From: Paenibacillus sp. JNUCC32
Lineage (GTDB): Bacteria > Bacillota > Bacilli > Paenibacillales > Paenibacillaceae
DNA: 64,000 nt
Assembly (NCBI RefSeq): GCF_014863545.1
Contig: NZ_CP062260.1
Coordinates: 4,287,001 to 4,351,000 of the forward strand
Direction of reading: 5' to 3'
Positions within the stretch are counted from its first letter, which is position 1; every line of letters starts with the position of its first letter. Positions 25,562 to 33,863 of the stretch are shown here, in pieces. The position numbers and the translations under genes are program-made. Under the pieces are notes generated by a model. It had not been told where the DNA came from. It saw only the letters and a program-made list of their open reading frames with translations, and ran no database searches.

Positions 25562-26527
25562 TCAGTCATAATGCACCCATTTCTTTTGAGCGCGAAGCTG
25601 GATGAGCGTCAGCAGGAACAGGATCATGAACAGCACCCAGGCAATGGCGGAAGCATAGCCCATCCTCATAAACGTGAACCCTTCGCGATATAAATACAGC
25701 ATCATGACCAGGCTCGAGTTATTCGGGCCTCCCGCCGAGCTGATGTCGCCCCTGCCGGTCAGCACGTAGATCTGTTCGAATGCCTGGAAGGTAGAAATCG
25801 TGCTCATGATAACAACCAGGAAGGTCGTCGGCGAGATCAATGGAACCGTAATGTACCGGAATTTACGCAGGGCTCCTGCGCCGTCGATCTCCGCGGCTTC
25901 GTACAAATCCCCTGGAACGCTCTGAAGTCCCGCCAGATAAATGACCATGATATAACCGATCCCTTTCCAAACCGCAATGAAGACGAGCAGCGGGATGGCC
26001 AGCTTCGGGTCCTGCAGCCAGCCTTGCCCTTCCAGCCCCAGCTTGGCGAGCAGCGTATTGGCCAGGCCGAAGCGAGGATTGAATACGGCGTCGGCGACGT
26101 AGAGGATGACGGTCCATGAGGAGATCACCGGGATGAAGTGAGCCATCCGAAACCATTTAAGCCCTTTCAATCGCTGGTTTAACGCGACGGCCAGCACGAG
26201 CGCGAGAAAGGTCTGGAGCGGTACGAACAGAACCGCAAAATACAGGGTGTTCCACAGGGAACGCCAGAACATCGAATCCTCGGCCATGCGCCGGAAATTA
26301 TCCAGTCCGCTCCACTCGGGCGGATTCAGCATATCGTAATCGGAAAAGCTGAAGTACAGGGATGCGGCGAGGGGACCCGCCACAAAAATGATAAAGTGGA
26401 GAAGATAAGGGGAGGCCATGAGCAGCCCCCATCTCCCCTCATGATCCCATTTCCGTTTTCGGGCGGGCTTTCCATGCGGCATCGGATCGGCTTTGAGTGC
26501 TGCATTGTCGTTTAGCGTATTGTCCAT
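25562..26527 (-). CDS. Carbohydrate ABC transporter permease, MalF type
   Basis: 321 residues with a basic cytoplasmic N-terminus (K-P-A-R-K-R-K), six membrane segments and an EAA motif (E-A-A-E-I-D-G-A-G-A) near residue 210. GGGAG precedes the ATG. It sits 29 bp after the binding-protein gene. The translocation channel is completed by the next permease, 63 bp downstream. Confidence 0.9.
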   Translation of the reverse strand: MDNTLNDNAALKADPMPHGKPARKRKWDHEGRWGLLMASPYLLHFIIFVAGPLAASLYFSFSDYDMLNPPEWSGLDNFRRMAEDSMFWRSLWNTLYFAVLFVPLQTFLALVLAVALNQRLKGLKWFRMAHFIPVISSWTVILYVADAVFNPRFGLANTLLAKLGLEGQGWLQDPKLAIPLLVFIAVWKGIGYIMVIYLAGLQSVPGDLYEAAEIDGAGALRKFRYITVPLISPTTFLVVIMSTISTFQAFEQIYVLTGRGDISSAGGPNNSSLVMMLYLYREGFTFMRMGYASAIAWVLFMILFLLTLIQLRAQKKWVHYD

Positions 26528-26556
26528 TTCACTCCCGCCTTTCTTCCACCCTTGAT

Positions 26557-27921
26557 TTATTTTTTATAAAAATCATCGAGGACCGCCTGAACGGCTGCGT
26601 CCGCTTCGCTTAACGCCTGATCGACGGTTGCATCGCCCAGGAAGGCTCGCTCCGCATGTTCGTTGAATTTGCCCACCCATTCTTCCCATACCGCGTTGTT
26701 GTCGAGCGTTTGGGCGAACTCCAGACTGTCCAGGAAGGCCTGGCGGTTAGCCGGCTGCTCTCCCGCTTTGAGGAACACTTCGGATTCCGCTACGGATTTT
26801 TTCACGGGCACGGCTTCGCCAAGCTCCGTCCACTGCTTCTGCACATCGTCTTCCGTAGCCCAGTATTTAATCCACTCCCAGGCAGCTTGCGCCTTCTCGT
26901 CGCTCGACTTCTGGTTAATCACCCATGAATTGGCGATGACCGGGGACACCCGCTTGCCGTCAGGTCCCTTCGGCAGCAGCGTCACGTCGTAATTCAGCCC
27001 GGCTTCATTCGCTGCCTGCACCCGGGCATAAATGCCGATCCGCATGGCGGCCGATCCGCTTGGGAACACGGCGGTATTGCTCTGGAAGCTCTTCAGGTCG
27101 ACCGGATCCGTAATAATGCCGCGCTGCATGCCGTCGACCATCCATTCGAACGCCTGCTTGTTCTCCGGGGAATTGATGATCGAGTTCTCCGCCTTCTCGT
27201 CAAGGGCACCGCCGCCGTAGGATTTCATCACGGAGAACCAGCCCTCGGTAATGCTGAAGAAGGTAAGCCCGAACTGATTCACGCTGGCTGCGTCAAATCC
27301 GGTGTCCTCGGCTGTTTTTCCGCCGGCGTCCACCGTCAGCTTGGCTGCCGACGCTTTCAGGTCTTCCCAGGTCCATTCGTTCGTAGGATACGCTACGCCT
27401 GCTTTATCGAACAGATCCTTGTTGTAAAACAGCACGCCGACCTGAATGCCCTGCGGCACGCCCCAATAGCGTCCGTCCGCGTCCTTGTTGAAATCGAGGC
27501 CGTAGTACTCGTCGGCTTTCAGATCCTTGGCAATCCAATCGGTCAGATCCTTGGCGGCACCGCGCTGGGCATATTTCATGACGTAGACGCCGTCGGACAG
27601 CCATACGTCCGGCGCCTGGCCGGCCGCGATCTGCGTATCCAGCTTCTGATAGAACTGCCCGTAAGGGGCGCTCTGCGTCTTCACCGTAATGTTCGGATGC
27701 TTTTCCTCGAACTGCTCGATCAGCTCCTTCATCTTCGCATCGGAGCTGTCGCTCGAATAATATCCGAGCAGGATTTCTACCTTCTTATCTTCCTCGCCGC
27801 CTCCGGTGCCGGGAGATGCGGTGCCGGTCTTACCATCGCTGGCATTGCCGCATCCGCTTACAATGATGGATATCAGCAATAAGGCCGTTACCCAGCTGTA
27901 GAACCCTTTTCTCTTTTTCAC
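26557..27921 (-). CDS. Amino-sugar-binding lipoprotein of CUT1 ABC transporter
   Basis: 454 residues from a GTG start with GGGGGG nine bases upstream. The lipobox is V-S-G-C (cysteine at 24), then a Gly/Ser linker. The mature family-1 binding domain starts near residue 48 (K-V-E-I-L-L-G-Y-Y). It begins the eight-gene operon that runs to nagA and lies divergent from a YesM/YesN-type pair, which in related bacteria activates the neighbouring importer. Substrate prediction (GlcNAc or a GlcNAc oligosaccharide) rests on nagA and nagB only. Confidence 0.9.
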   Translation of the reverse strand: MKKRKGFYSWVTALLLISIIVSGCGNASDGKTGTASPGTGGGEEDKKVEILLGYYSSDSSDAKMKELIEQFEEKHPNITVKTQSAPYGQFYQKLDTQIAAGQAPDVWLSDGVYVMKYAQRGAAKDLTDWIAKDLKADEYYGLDFNKDADGRYWGVPQGIQVGVLFYNKDLFDKAGVAYPTNEWTWEDLKASAAKLTVDAGGKTAEDTGFDAASVNQFGLTFFSITEGWFSVMKSYGGGALDEKAENSIINSPENKQAFEWMVDGMQRGIITDPVDLKSFQSNTAVFPSGSAAMRIGIYARVQAANEAGLNYDVTLLPKGPDGKRVSPVIANSWVINQKSSDEKAQAAWEWIKYWATEDDVQKQWTELGEAVPVKKSVAESEVFLKAGEQPANRQAFLDSLEFAQTLDNNAVWEEWVGKFNEHAERAFLGDATVDQALSEADAAVQAVLDDFYKK

Positions 27922-28044
27922 TAAACGTCGCCCCCCTATTAATGTTGAAATGGATTAATGAGATTGTAGTTGATAACGACCGTCAGCGCCCATGTACTTT
28001 CTTATCCCACTTGTGATTTCTTGCCGCGGCATCATGGTTTTTTA

Positions 28045-28072
28045 TTTACAACTTGTGTTTTTTTGCTACAAT
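28045..28072 (+). promoter_or_regulatory. Promoter of the amino-sugar two-component operon
   Basis: -35 TTTACA (28045-28050), 16-bp spacer, -10 TACAAT (28067-28072), about 45 bp before the kinase start. The remaining divergent region (27922-28044) must hold the importer promoter; no clear operator was recognised there. Confidence 0.6.
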
Positions 28073-28116
28073 GTTCCTTACATTCCCTACTTCAAAGCCA
28101 GGAAGGCGGAAGAGCG

Positions 28117-29985
28117 ATGAACATCCAAGGCGTTTCCATCGGTAATCTGACCATTAACCAACGATTGTTCGTGCTGATCATCCTATTCATTGGCCTCCCT
28201 TTCTTTCTGCTCGGCAGCTTCTGGTACCAGTCGTCCACCGAAGCGATTGAACAGTTTGCCGCAGGCGCCAACAAGCGTATCATCGAGCAAACCAACGTCT
28301 CGCTGGATTCTTACATATCCAATCTGGAGAATTCCACCTATCCCTTTATCCATAACCCGCAGATCCAGCAATTTCTCTCGACCACGGAGCTCACTCCCTA
28401 TGCCTATTTTCAGCTTGCCAAAAAAGTGGAGGACGACTTGTTCGCCCAGATGATCTACGGGAGATCGGATATCATCGGGATCTCGCTCGTCGCCGAGAAC
28501 AAGCGGCAAATTACCGATTACGAAAGCGCGCCGGGACTGCTCGATATGAGCGAAATCCGCAAACGCAACCGCTCCTTTCAAGCGCAGCTGGACCAATACA
28601 ACGATTTTCAGATCATCGGCCTCAGCCGGGTAGGAAACACGCCATCCCTCACCGTCGCCCGGAAGCTCTATGACAATTCATCCTTTCTATATAAGGGCTT
28701 ATTGATCGTCGACCTCAATCTGAAGCAGATTGGCGCCATCTGCTCCAACGATTCGCTGGGCGGCTTTGACGTCTGGATTATGGGCGGCGACGGGCATATG
28801 ATCTACCATCCGAATCCGAAACAGATCGGGGCCGAAGTCGAGCCCGGGCTGTTATCGCGTATTCGGAACCGGGACTCCTCCTTCTTCCGGCATCAAGACG
28901 CGGTATCGGGCACCGAGAAGATGGTCCTCCATGAACGATCGCAGATCACCGGCTGGACGGTTGTCGCCGATCTGCCGCTGAACAATCTCATCGGCGATTT
29001 AATCACCCAGCGGAACTACTCGCTTGCGGCCGCGTCGATGCTCTTGATCATCGCATTGGCGCTTGTTGGCGGTTTTTCCTTGTCATTGACAAGGCCGCTC
29101 TCCATGCTGCAGAAGTTGATGGCCCGCGTCGAACGGGGCGATTTCGTTCTTCCCACCCATATGAACCGGTTCCGCAACAATGAAATGACGGCCGTGTTTC
29201 AAAGCTTCTACAGCATGACGGGAGAGCTGAAGCGGTTGATCCGGGAGGTGCAGGATTCCCAGCTGAAGGAGCGGGAGCTCATAATCAAGCAGAAGGAATC
29301 CGAGCTCCGCTCCATGCAGTCCCATATCAACCCGCACTTTTTGTACAATTCGCTGGAGATTATTAATTCATATGCCATCGCGGACGATCATATGGAAATC
29401 AGTCGCATGACGCGGGCGCTGGCCCATATGTTCCGCTACAATATCGGCCATGCCGGATCCGTTGTGCCGCTCCGGGAGGAAATGACGCATGTCCAGTATT
29501 ATCTGGATCTTCAAAGCGCCCGCTTCCGCAAGCTGCGGATCGATATGGACGTGAACGAACGGGATCTGGATCGCGTGAACGCCGTCAGGCTGACGCTGCA
29601 GCCGATCGTGGAGAATGTGTTCATCCACGGATACAGGGGCAAGAAGCCTTCCTACCTCGGGATAAGCTCACGCGCGGAGGCTGGTTATTATGCGATCGTG
29701 ATCCGGGACAAAGGGGTGGGCATGACGGCGCAAACGCTGCGGCAGATCAGGCGAATTCTGAATTCCGGCAAGAAGCCGGAAGCTGGCGTCCTGCGAAACG
29801 ACGGGGACGAAACCACCAGCGGCATCGGCCTCTTGAACGTCCATCAAAGGCTCCAGCTTACCTTCGGGGACGAGTATGGACTGTACCTTGTGGAATCCGT
29901 GCCCTCGGAAGGCACGATATTTGAAATCAGACTGCCATATAGGACTAGCGAGGAGGGACATTATGTACCGGATCATGATGATTGA
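28117..29985 (+). CDS. YesM-type sensor histidine kinase
   Basis: 622 residues from the ATG at 28117 (AGGAAGGCGGAAG upstream). Membrane segments at about 17-38 and 302-325 flank an extracellular dCACHE-like sensor; a HAMP linker (T-R-P-L-S-M-L-Q-K-L) follows. The His_kinase box is S-H-I-N-P-H-F-L-Y-N-S-L with phospho-acceptor His403. The ATPase part has L-Q-P-I-V-E-N-V-F-I-H-G, D-K-G-V-G-M and G-I-G-L-L-N-V. It probably senses the sugar itself or the liganded binding protein. Its last 23 bp overlap the response-regulator gene. Confidence 0.92.
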   Translation: MNIQGVSIGNLTINQRLFVLIILFIGLPFFLLGSFWYQSSTEAIEQFAAGANKRIIEQTNVSLDSYISNLENSTYPFIHNPQIQQFLSTTELTPYAYFQLAKKVEDDLFAQMIYGRSDIIGISLVAENKRQITDYESAPGLLDMSEIRKRNRSFQAQLDQYNDFQIIGLSRVGNTPSLTVARKLYDNSSFLYKGLLIVDLNLKQIGAICSNDSLGGFDVWIMGGDGHMIYHPNPKQIGAEVEPGLLSRIRNRDSSFFRHQDAVSGTEKMVLHERSQITGWTVVADLPLNNLIGDLITQRNYSLAAASMLLIIALALVGGFSLSLTRPLSMLQKLMARVERGDFVLPTHMNRFRNNEMTAVFQSFYSMTGELKRLIREVQDSQLKERELIIKQKESELRSMQSHINPHFLYNSLEIINSYAIADDHMEISRMTRALAHMFRYNIGHAGSVVPLREEMTHVQYYLDLQSARFRKLRIDMDVNERDLDRVNAVRLTLQPIVENVFIHGYRGKKPSYLGISSRAEAGYYAIVIRDKGVGMTAQTLRQIRRILNSGKKPEAGVLRNDGDETTSGIGLLNVHQRLQLTFGDEYGLYLVESVPSEGTIFEIRLPYRTSEEGHYVPDHDD

Positions 29986-31024
29986 TGACGAATACGCCAT
30001 TCATTTGAGTTTGCGAAAGCTTGTCGAGAGGTCGGGGCTTCGGATTGAGGTTGCCGGCGAAGCCGAAGACGGGGTTGAAGCCTTAGAAATGCTGGAGAAC
30101 AGCCGTCCGGACATCATCGTGACCGATATTTGCATGCCTGAAATGGATGGGCTGGAATTTATCCGCCGTGTCCGGGAATCCCATGCACAGATGCATTTCA
30201 TTATCCTGTCGGGCCACGACAACTTCGAATTCGCGCGTCAGGCCATGCGTTATGGCGTATCGGATTTCCTGCTGAAGCCCATCGACCCGGCCCAGTTCCA
30301 TGCAACGCTGGAACGTGCCTGCAGGGAGCTGGACGAGCGGAAAGCGCGATTCTCCCAGCAGACGAAATGGACGCTTGCGCAGCAGCGCCATAAAGCCAGG
30401 CTCGCCGAGCTGCTGTGGTCTGCCGAGGAGCGGGAGGCCTTGGAACAAACCCATGAGATCATGGCCCTTTTTGAGACGATGGGACCGAAAGAGGTCAGCC
30501 TGTCACGGTACGCCCATATGCTGATATCGGAACTGCTGTCTGCGCTTGAAGAACGCGGGTTGATGCTGAACATGGACACCGGCGAGGAGCAGTGGGCGCA
30601 GGATGATCCCCTTGCCTGCCGCCGCCAAACAGAGGATAAGGTCAAGGAAATGCTGGCATTGATTAAAGGCTCCAGAAATCTGGGATCCCGCCATAATATC
30701 CAAAAAGCCCAACGATTCATTGAAGAAAACTATGCGATGGAGGATTTGTCCTTGCAGGAGGTAGCCGATTCGGTGGGGATGTCGGTGACGTATTTAAGCC
30801 GTACCTTCAAAAACGAAACCAATATGAACTTCGTGAAATACCTGGTGCAGGTTCGCATGGAAAAAGCGAGGGAATTGCTTGCGGAGTCGGAGCTTTCCGC
30901 TCAGGAAGCAGCCTACCGCGTCGGCTTCTCGGACTATGTCCATTTCAGCAAGACGTTCAAAAAATTTCATGGCCTCACCCCTTCGGCGTACCGAAAGCAA
31001 TGCAAGGCCATGAAAGGAGAATGA
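29963..31024 (+). CDS. YesN-type AraC-family response regulator
   Basis: 353 residues from the ATG at 29963 (GAGGAGGG upstream, inside the kinase gene). The receiver domain has D-D-E at 8-10, phospho-acceptor Asp55 in V-T-D-I-C-M-P-E-M-D-G, and Lys in L-L-K-P-I-D. Residues about 250-350 form two AraC helix-turn-helices (L-Q-E-V-A-D-S-V-G-M-S-V-T-Y-L-S-R-T-F-K and A-A-Y-R-V-G-F-S-D-Y-V-H-F-S-K-T-F-K-K). It is the likely activator of the divergent amino-sugar importer operon. It is convergent with the GrpB gene, with only 13 bp between. Confidence 0.92.
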   Translation: MYRIMMIDDEYAIHLSLRKLVERSGLRIEVAGEAEDGVEALEMLENSRPDIIVTDICMPEMDGLEFIRRVRESHAQMHFIILSGHDNFEFARQAMRYGVSDFLLKPIDPAQFHATLERACRELDERKARFSQQTKWTLAQQRHKARLAELLWSAEEREALEQTHEIMALFETMGPKEVSLSRYAHMLISELLSALEERGLMLNMDTGEEQWAQDDPLACRRQTEDKVKEMLALIKGSRNLGSRHNIQKAQRFIEENYAMEDLSLQEVADSVGMSVTYLSRTFKNETNMNFVKYLVQVRMEKARELLAESELSAQEAAYRVGFSDYVHFSKTFKKFHGLTPSAYRKQCKAMKGE

Positions 31025-31037
31025 GACAGGCAGGAGT

Positions 31038-31577
31038 TTAATTAGCTTGTTCTCCTGTTCTCCCGTTCTTCCACTCCTTCGCTCTGGCAAGAAGCTTCTC
31101 CATGAACGCATTCTTCTCATCGGAGTATCGAAGAAGGGTCCGGGCTCCTTGCGAAACGATCCTTTGTTTGATCTCGCTGTATCGCTCGGATTCCACGGCA
31201 TGAGCCCGGAGGTAATCCCGAATTATGATGTTATGGTTCCAGATGTCGCCACGGTACGACACGATATGAACGTTATAGGCGAGCTCTCCTCTTTTACGGA
31301 GGTAAATGCGGCCGATGATCCCGGATTCGCCCAAGTTCTCGTAACCCATAGCGGCCAGTTTGGGAAGGATTTCATCCGTATGCCGGGCGGTCTCCACGCC
31401 CACCAGTATATCGACGATGGGTTTGGCCGTCATGCCCGGTACGGACGTGCTTCCGAAATGTTCGATTGCACCCGTATAAGGACCGATCTCCCCGATCAAG
31501 AGCCGATGTTCGTCGTTAAACCGATCCGCCCACTGCTTGTCATAGGGCTCCAAGTGGATGGCTTCGTCAATGGTCAT
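31038..31577 (-). CDS. GrpB/UPF0157 nucleotidyltransferase-fold protein
   Basis: 179 residues with AAGGAGG before the ATG. The diagnostic segment H-F-G-S-T-S-V-P-G-M-T-A-K-P-I-V-D-I lies near residue 40; this is the minimal nucleotidyltransferase G-S and D-x-D-like core of the family. The reaction is not established; some relatives are fused to CoaE (dephospho-CoA kinase). It is a single gene and shares no operon with its neighbours. Confidence 0.85.
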   Translation of the reverse strand: MTIDEAIHLEPYDKQWADRFNDEHRLLIGEIGPYTGAIEHFGSTSVPGMTAKPIVDILVGVETARHTDEILPKLAAMGYENLGESGIIGRIYLRKRGELAYNVHIVSYRGDIWNHNIIIRDYLRAHAVESERYSEIKQRIVSQGARTLLRYSDEKNAFMEKLLARAKEWKNGRTGEQAN

Positions 31578-31719
31578 GAAGGAACCTCCTTCGAATGGGT
31601 ACGTGCGTGCTGGTGAAGCTCCTCAAGCCAAAAGTAGCGGGCCACGTATGACTCCATCATGCCCTATATGGTTTTAATCGACAAGAGCCAGTGTGCTATG
31701 GTTTATGGTCAAGCATGCC

Positions 31720-32268
31720 TTAATATCGACTTTCCACGACGGCAGGTGCTAGAACCTGCCGCGCATACCTTCCGGCCTCCGCCCGAAGTGTTTCATCGCT
31801 TACCCGTTCTACGTTATAGGTCACGAAGGCAGGCAGATAATGGACCTTGCACCGCTTCAACGTGGCTTGAATCGGCCGCAGCAGCTCACTTGCGGTGTAC
31901 CAATTGTCCCCGCCTGCCTGATACCCTTGCTCCAATCCTGCCGCCGTCGTGGCCAGCATGAATTCCTTGCCCTTCAGATTGTTGCCTTCCGGCCCGAACG
32001 CCCAACCGAAGGTCAGCACGTCATCCATCCATTTCTTCAGCAGAGGCGGGCAGCTGTACCAGTAAAACGGGAATTGGAACACCACCCGATCGTATTGAAG
32101 AAGGAGCTGCTGCTCGCGCTCGATATCGATAGTCCAATCCGGGTACTCCTTGTAAAGATCCCGGACATCTACATTTCCATTCGCATACAGCCCGTCGTGC
32201 TCCATCAGCATCCGATTCGCACGCGAGTTGTCTAAATTCGGATGAGCCACAATCACCATGGTTTTCAT
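31720..32268 (-). CDS. NAD(P)H-dependent flavin quinone reductase (KefF/MdaB type)
   Basis: 182 residues of flavodoxin-2 fold. Typical motifs are the start V-I-V-A-H-P-N-L-x-x-S-R (FMN phosphate loop), F-Q-F-P-F-Y-W-Y-S-C-P-P-L-L-K-K-W-M-D-D-V, and G-W-A-F-G-P-E-G-N-N-L-K-G-K. Enzymes of this type reduce quinones by two electrons and protect against electrophiles. It is divergent from an HxlR regulator, a pairing well known for quinone- and diamide-responsive YodB-type control. GGAGAG precedes the ATG. Confidence 0.88.
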   Translation of the reverse strand: MKTMVIVAHPNLDNSRANRMLMEHDGLYANGNVDVRDLYKEYPDWTIDIEREQQLLLQYDRVVFQFPFYWYSCPPLLKKWMDDVLTFGWAFGPEGNNLKGKEFMLATTAAGLEQGYQAGGDNWYTASELLRPIQATLKRCKVHYLPAFVTYNVERVSDETLRAEAGRYARQVLAPAVVESRY

Positions 32269-32394
32269 ACTCAGGTCTCTCCTGTCTCATTTGATTTGTT
32301 TGACACCCCCATTATGTTTCGGATCGGTTTCGTTGAAAAGTACGCTCTTTTTCTGTACTTAGTCCGCTCTGGCGTACCTAATCATCCCATGCAT

Positions 32395-32419
32395 AGTACG
32401 ATAAAACGTACTAAGTACG
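32395..32419. promoter_or_regulatory. Overlapping inverted repeats, probable HxlR operator
   Basis: AGTACG-N6-CGTACT (32395-32412) overlaps the perfect repeat CGTAC-TAA-GTACG (32407-32419). Further GTAC-containing half sites lie at 32355-32376 and 32429-32432. The cluster is in the middle of the 248-bp divergent region between the quinone reductase and its HxlR regulator. Confidence 0.55.
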
Positions 32420-32516
32420 AATAAGAATAGTACTGGGTTTAAACCGAATCCTGTGCTACATTACTATCATCCAAGAAACAAGATCGATCACACACTTCCA
32501 CGCGGGAGATGAGAAT

Positions 32517-32900
32517 ATGAGAACAAACGATCAACGGCCTAACACCGACGGCATCCTGACCACGCTGCAATTAATCGGAGGCAAGTGGAAACCGCTGATT
32601 CTGTTCATTCTGCTGCAGGACGGAACCAAACGGTTCGGGGAGCTTCGGCGTCTGCTTCCGGGCGTGACCCAAGGCATGCTGACAAATCAGCTCCGTGAAC
32701 TGGAACAGGATGGGCTGGTCGTACGCAAGGTATATCAGGAGATCCCGCCCAAGGTGGAGTATTCCGTCTCGGAGCACGGGAAGAGCTTGGACAGCGTACT
32801 CACCGACATGTGCACCTGGGGATTTCAGCATCAGGAATATGTCAACAAGGTCAACGAACAGTCTGATGAGAGCCCAGGAAAAAATGCAGGCGGACTGTAA
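32517..32900 (+). CDS. HxlR/MarR-like transcriptional regulator
   Basis: 127 residues, single winged-helix domain: G-G-K-W-K-P-L-I-L-F-I-L-L near residue 20, R-F-G-E-L-R-R-L-L-P-G-V-T-Q-G-M-L-T-N-Q-L-R-E-L-E (recognition helix), then a V-E-Y-S-V-S-E-H-G wing. YodB-type members sense quinones through an N-terminal cysteine, but this protein has no Cys before the helix-turn-helix; its only cysteine is near residue 100 in D-M-C-T-W-G. Redox sensing by the usual Cys6 is therefore unlikely. It probably controls the divergent reductase and itself. Confidence 0.9.
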   Translation: MRTNDQRPNTDGILTTLQLIGGKWKPLILFILLQDGTKRFGELRRLLPGVTQGMLTNQLRELEQDGLVVRKVYQEIPPKVEYSVSEHGKSLDSVLTDMCTWGFQHQEYVNKVNEQSDESPGKNAGGL

Positions 32901-32963
32901 CGAAAACAGCAAGCCGGAACAAGGGGCCGGGGATTGCTCAAAATATCGATCTCTTCGCATTCT

Positions 32964-33062
32964 TCAAGCCGTTCCTCTTGGGATCGGCTTCACCGGCTGC
33001 TCCTCTGCAGGCTGGTATTTCGTATAGTGCGTTTCATCATAAAACTCCGTTTTAACCCGCAA
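32964..33062 (-). CDS. Possible 32-residue small protein, not recognised
   Basis: On the minus strand a TTG at 33060-33062 opens a 32-codon frame; the segment AAGGTAAGGGAG ends three bases before it. The product starts M-R-V-K-T-E-F-Y-D-E-T-H-Y-T-K-Y and continues with a Glu/Pro-rich Q-P-A-E-E-Q-P-V-K-P-I-P-R tail. The frame stays open upstream to a stop at about 33104. The balanced, hydrophilic composition is protein-like rather than random, but the start is weak. It lies opposite the 3' flank of the HxlR gene. Function is unknown. Confidence 0.35.
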   Translation of the reverse strand: MRVKTEFYDETHYTKYQPAEEQPVKPIPRGTA

Positions 33063-33218
33063 ATACTCCCTTACCTTTTTTTCGTGTATGGAAAAAACAT
33101 TTCAAACCGCTCTCTGCTTATCTTCACCTGTCACATGTCTGAATGAATAAGGGGCAAGCGGGTGGACCGCAGCTTGAAAATGAATCACGGAAAATTCACT
33201 TCCACGTATTGCTTTTTT

Positions 33219-33254
33219 ATGTCGATACGATATATATTTATATCGTATCGACAT
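33219..33254. promoter_or_regulatory. PadR operator: perfect 16-bp inverted repeat
   Basis: ATGTCGATACGATATA and its exact complement are separated by four bases (TATT). ATGT...ACAT ends are typical of PadR-family operators. The repeat ends 19 bp before the PadR start codon, so it lies over the promoter or 5' leader and should mediate autorepression. Confidence 0.7.
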
Positions 33255-33273
33255 ATCGTTGGAGGCGGTCTGT

Positions 33274-33819
33274 ATGTATGAAATTTTTGTTCTGGGCGAA
33301 TTAATGACCGGGGACAAACACGGTTACATGCTTCAAGAGATTCTTAAAAATGCAGGCGGGCCTTACCGCCAGATCAGTTCCGGAACGTTGTATCCCCTGC
33401 TCTCCCGGATGGTGGATCACGAGTGGATCCATCTCAGTCTGGACGGGTCCGGCGGAGGCAAACGCCCCCGAAAAATCTACGGGATTACCGATTCCGGCCG
33501 GCGGAAGTTTTTCGAGCTCATGGAGAAACCACTGGAATACAACATGGATACGGAGCAGATGTTCCATTTCAAAGTGGTCTATTTCCGGTATGTTCCGAAA
33601 AGGGTTCGACTCGACTGCCTGCAGCAGTATTTGATTTATCTGGAGACCAACCTGAAGCATGTGACGGATTTTGAAGCGGAGATCGCGTTCTATAAACCCG
33701 AACCTGAGAAACAGCGATTACAATTGCTGAGGGTGCTGGATCACCGGAAACAGATGGGGATTGAGAATATCGAGTGGATCAAGAAAGAAATAGCGGCTGT
33801 TAAGTCCGAAGAGGACTAG
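33274..33819 (+). CDS. PadR-family transcriptional regulator
   Basis: 181 residues from the ATG at 33274 (GGAGGCGG upstream). The N-terminal winged helix shows L-G-E-L-M-T-G-D-K-H-G-Y-M-L-Q-E-I-L, S-S-G-T-L-Y-P-L-L-S-R-M-V and the wing G-K-R-P-R-K-I-Y-G-I-T-D-S-G-R. The C-terminal part (Vir_C_ter-like, residues about 90-180) is a helical dimerisation arm with E-x-E-I-A-F-Y. PadR repressors of this size often control multidrug efflux. The MFS transporter 44 bp downstream is its probable target, in one operon. Confidence 0.92.
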   Translation: MYEIFVLGELMTGDKHGYMLQEILKNAGGPYRQISSGTLYPLLSRMVDHEWIHLSLDGSGGGKRPRKIYGITDSGRRKFFELMEKPLEYNMDTEQMFHFKVVYFRYVPKRVRLDCLQQYLIYLETNLKHVTDFEAEIAFYKPEPEKQRLQLLRVLDHRKQMGIENIEWIKKEIAAVKSEED

Positions 33820-33863
33820 CGTTCAAGCGTTGTCGCATTTGATATCAAGGAGGGGATTACTGG

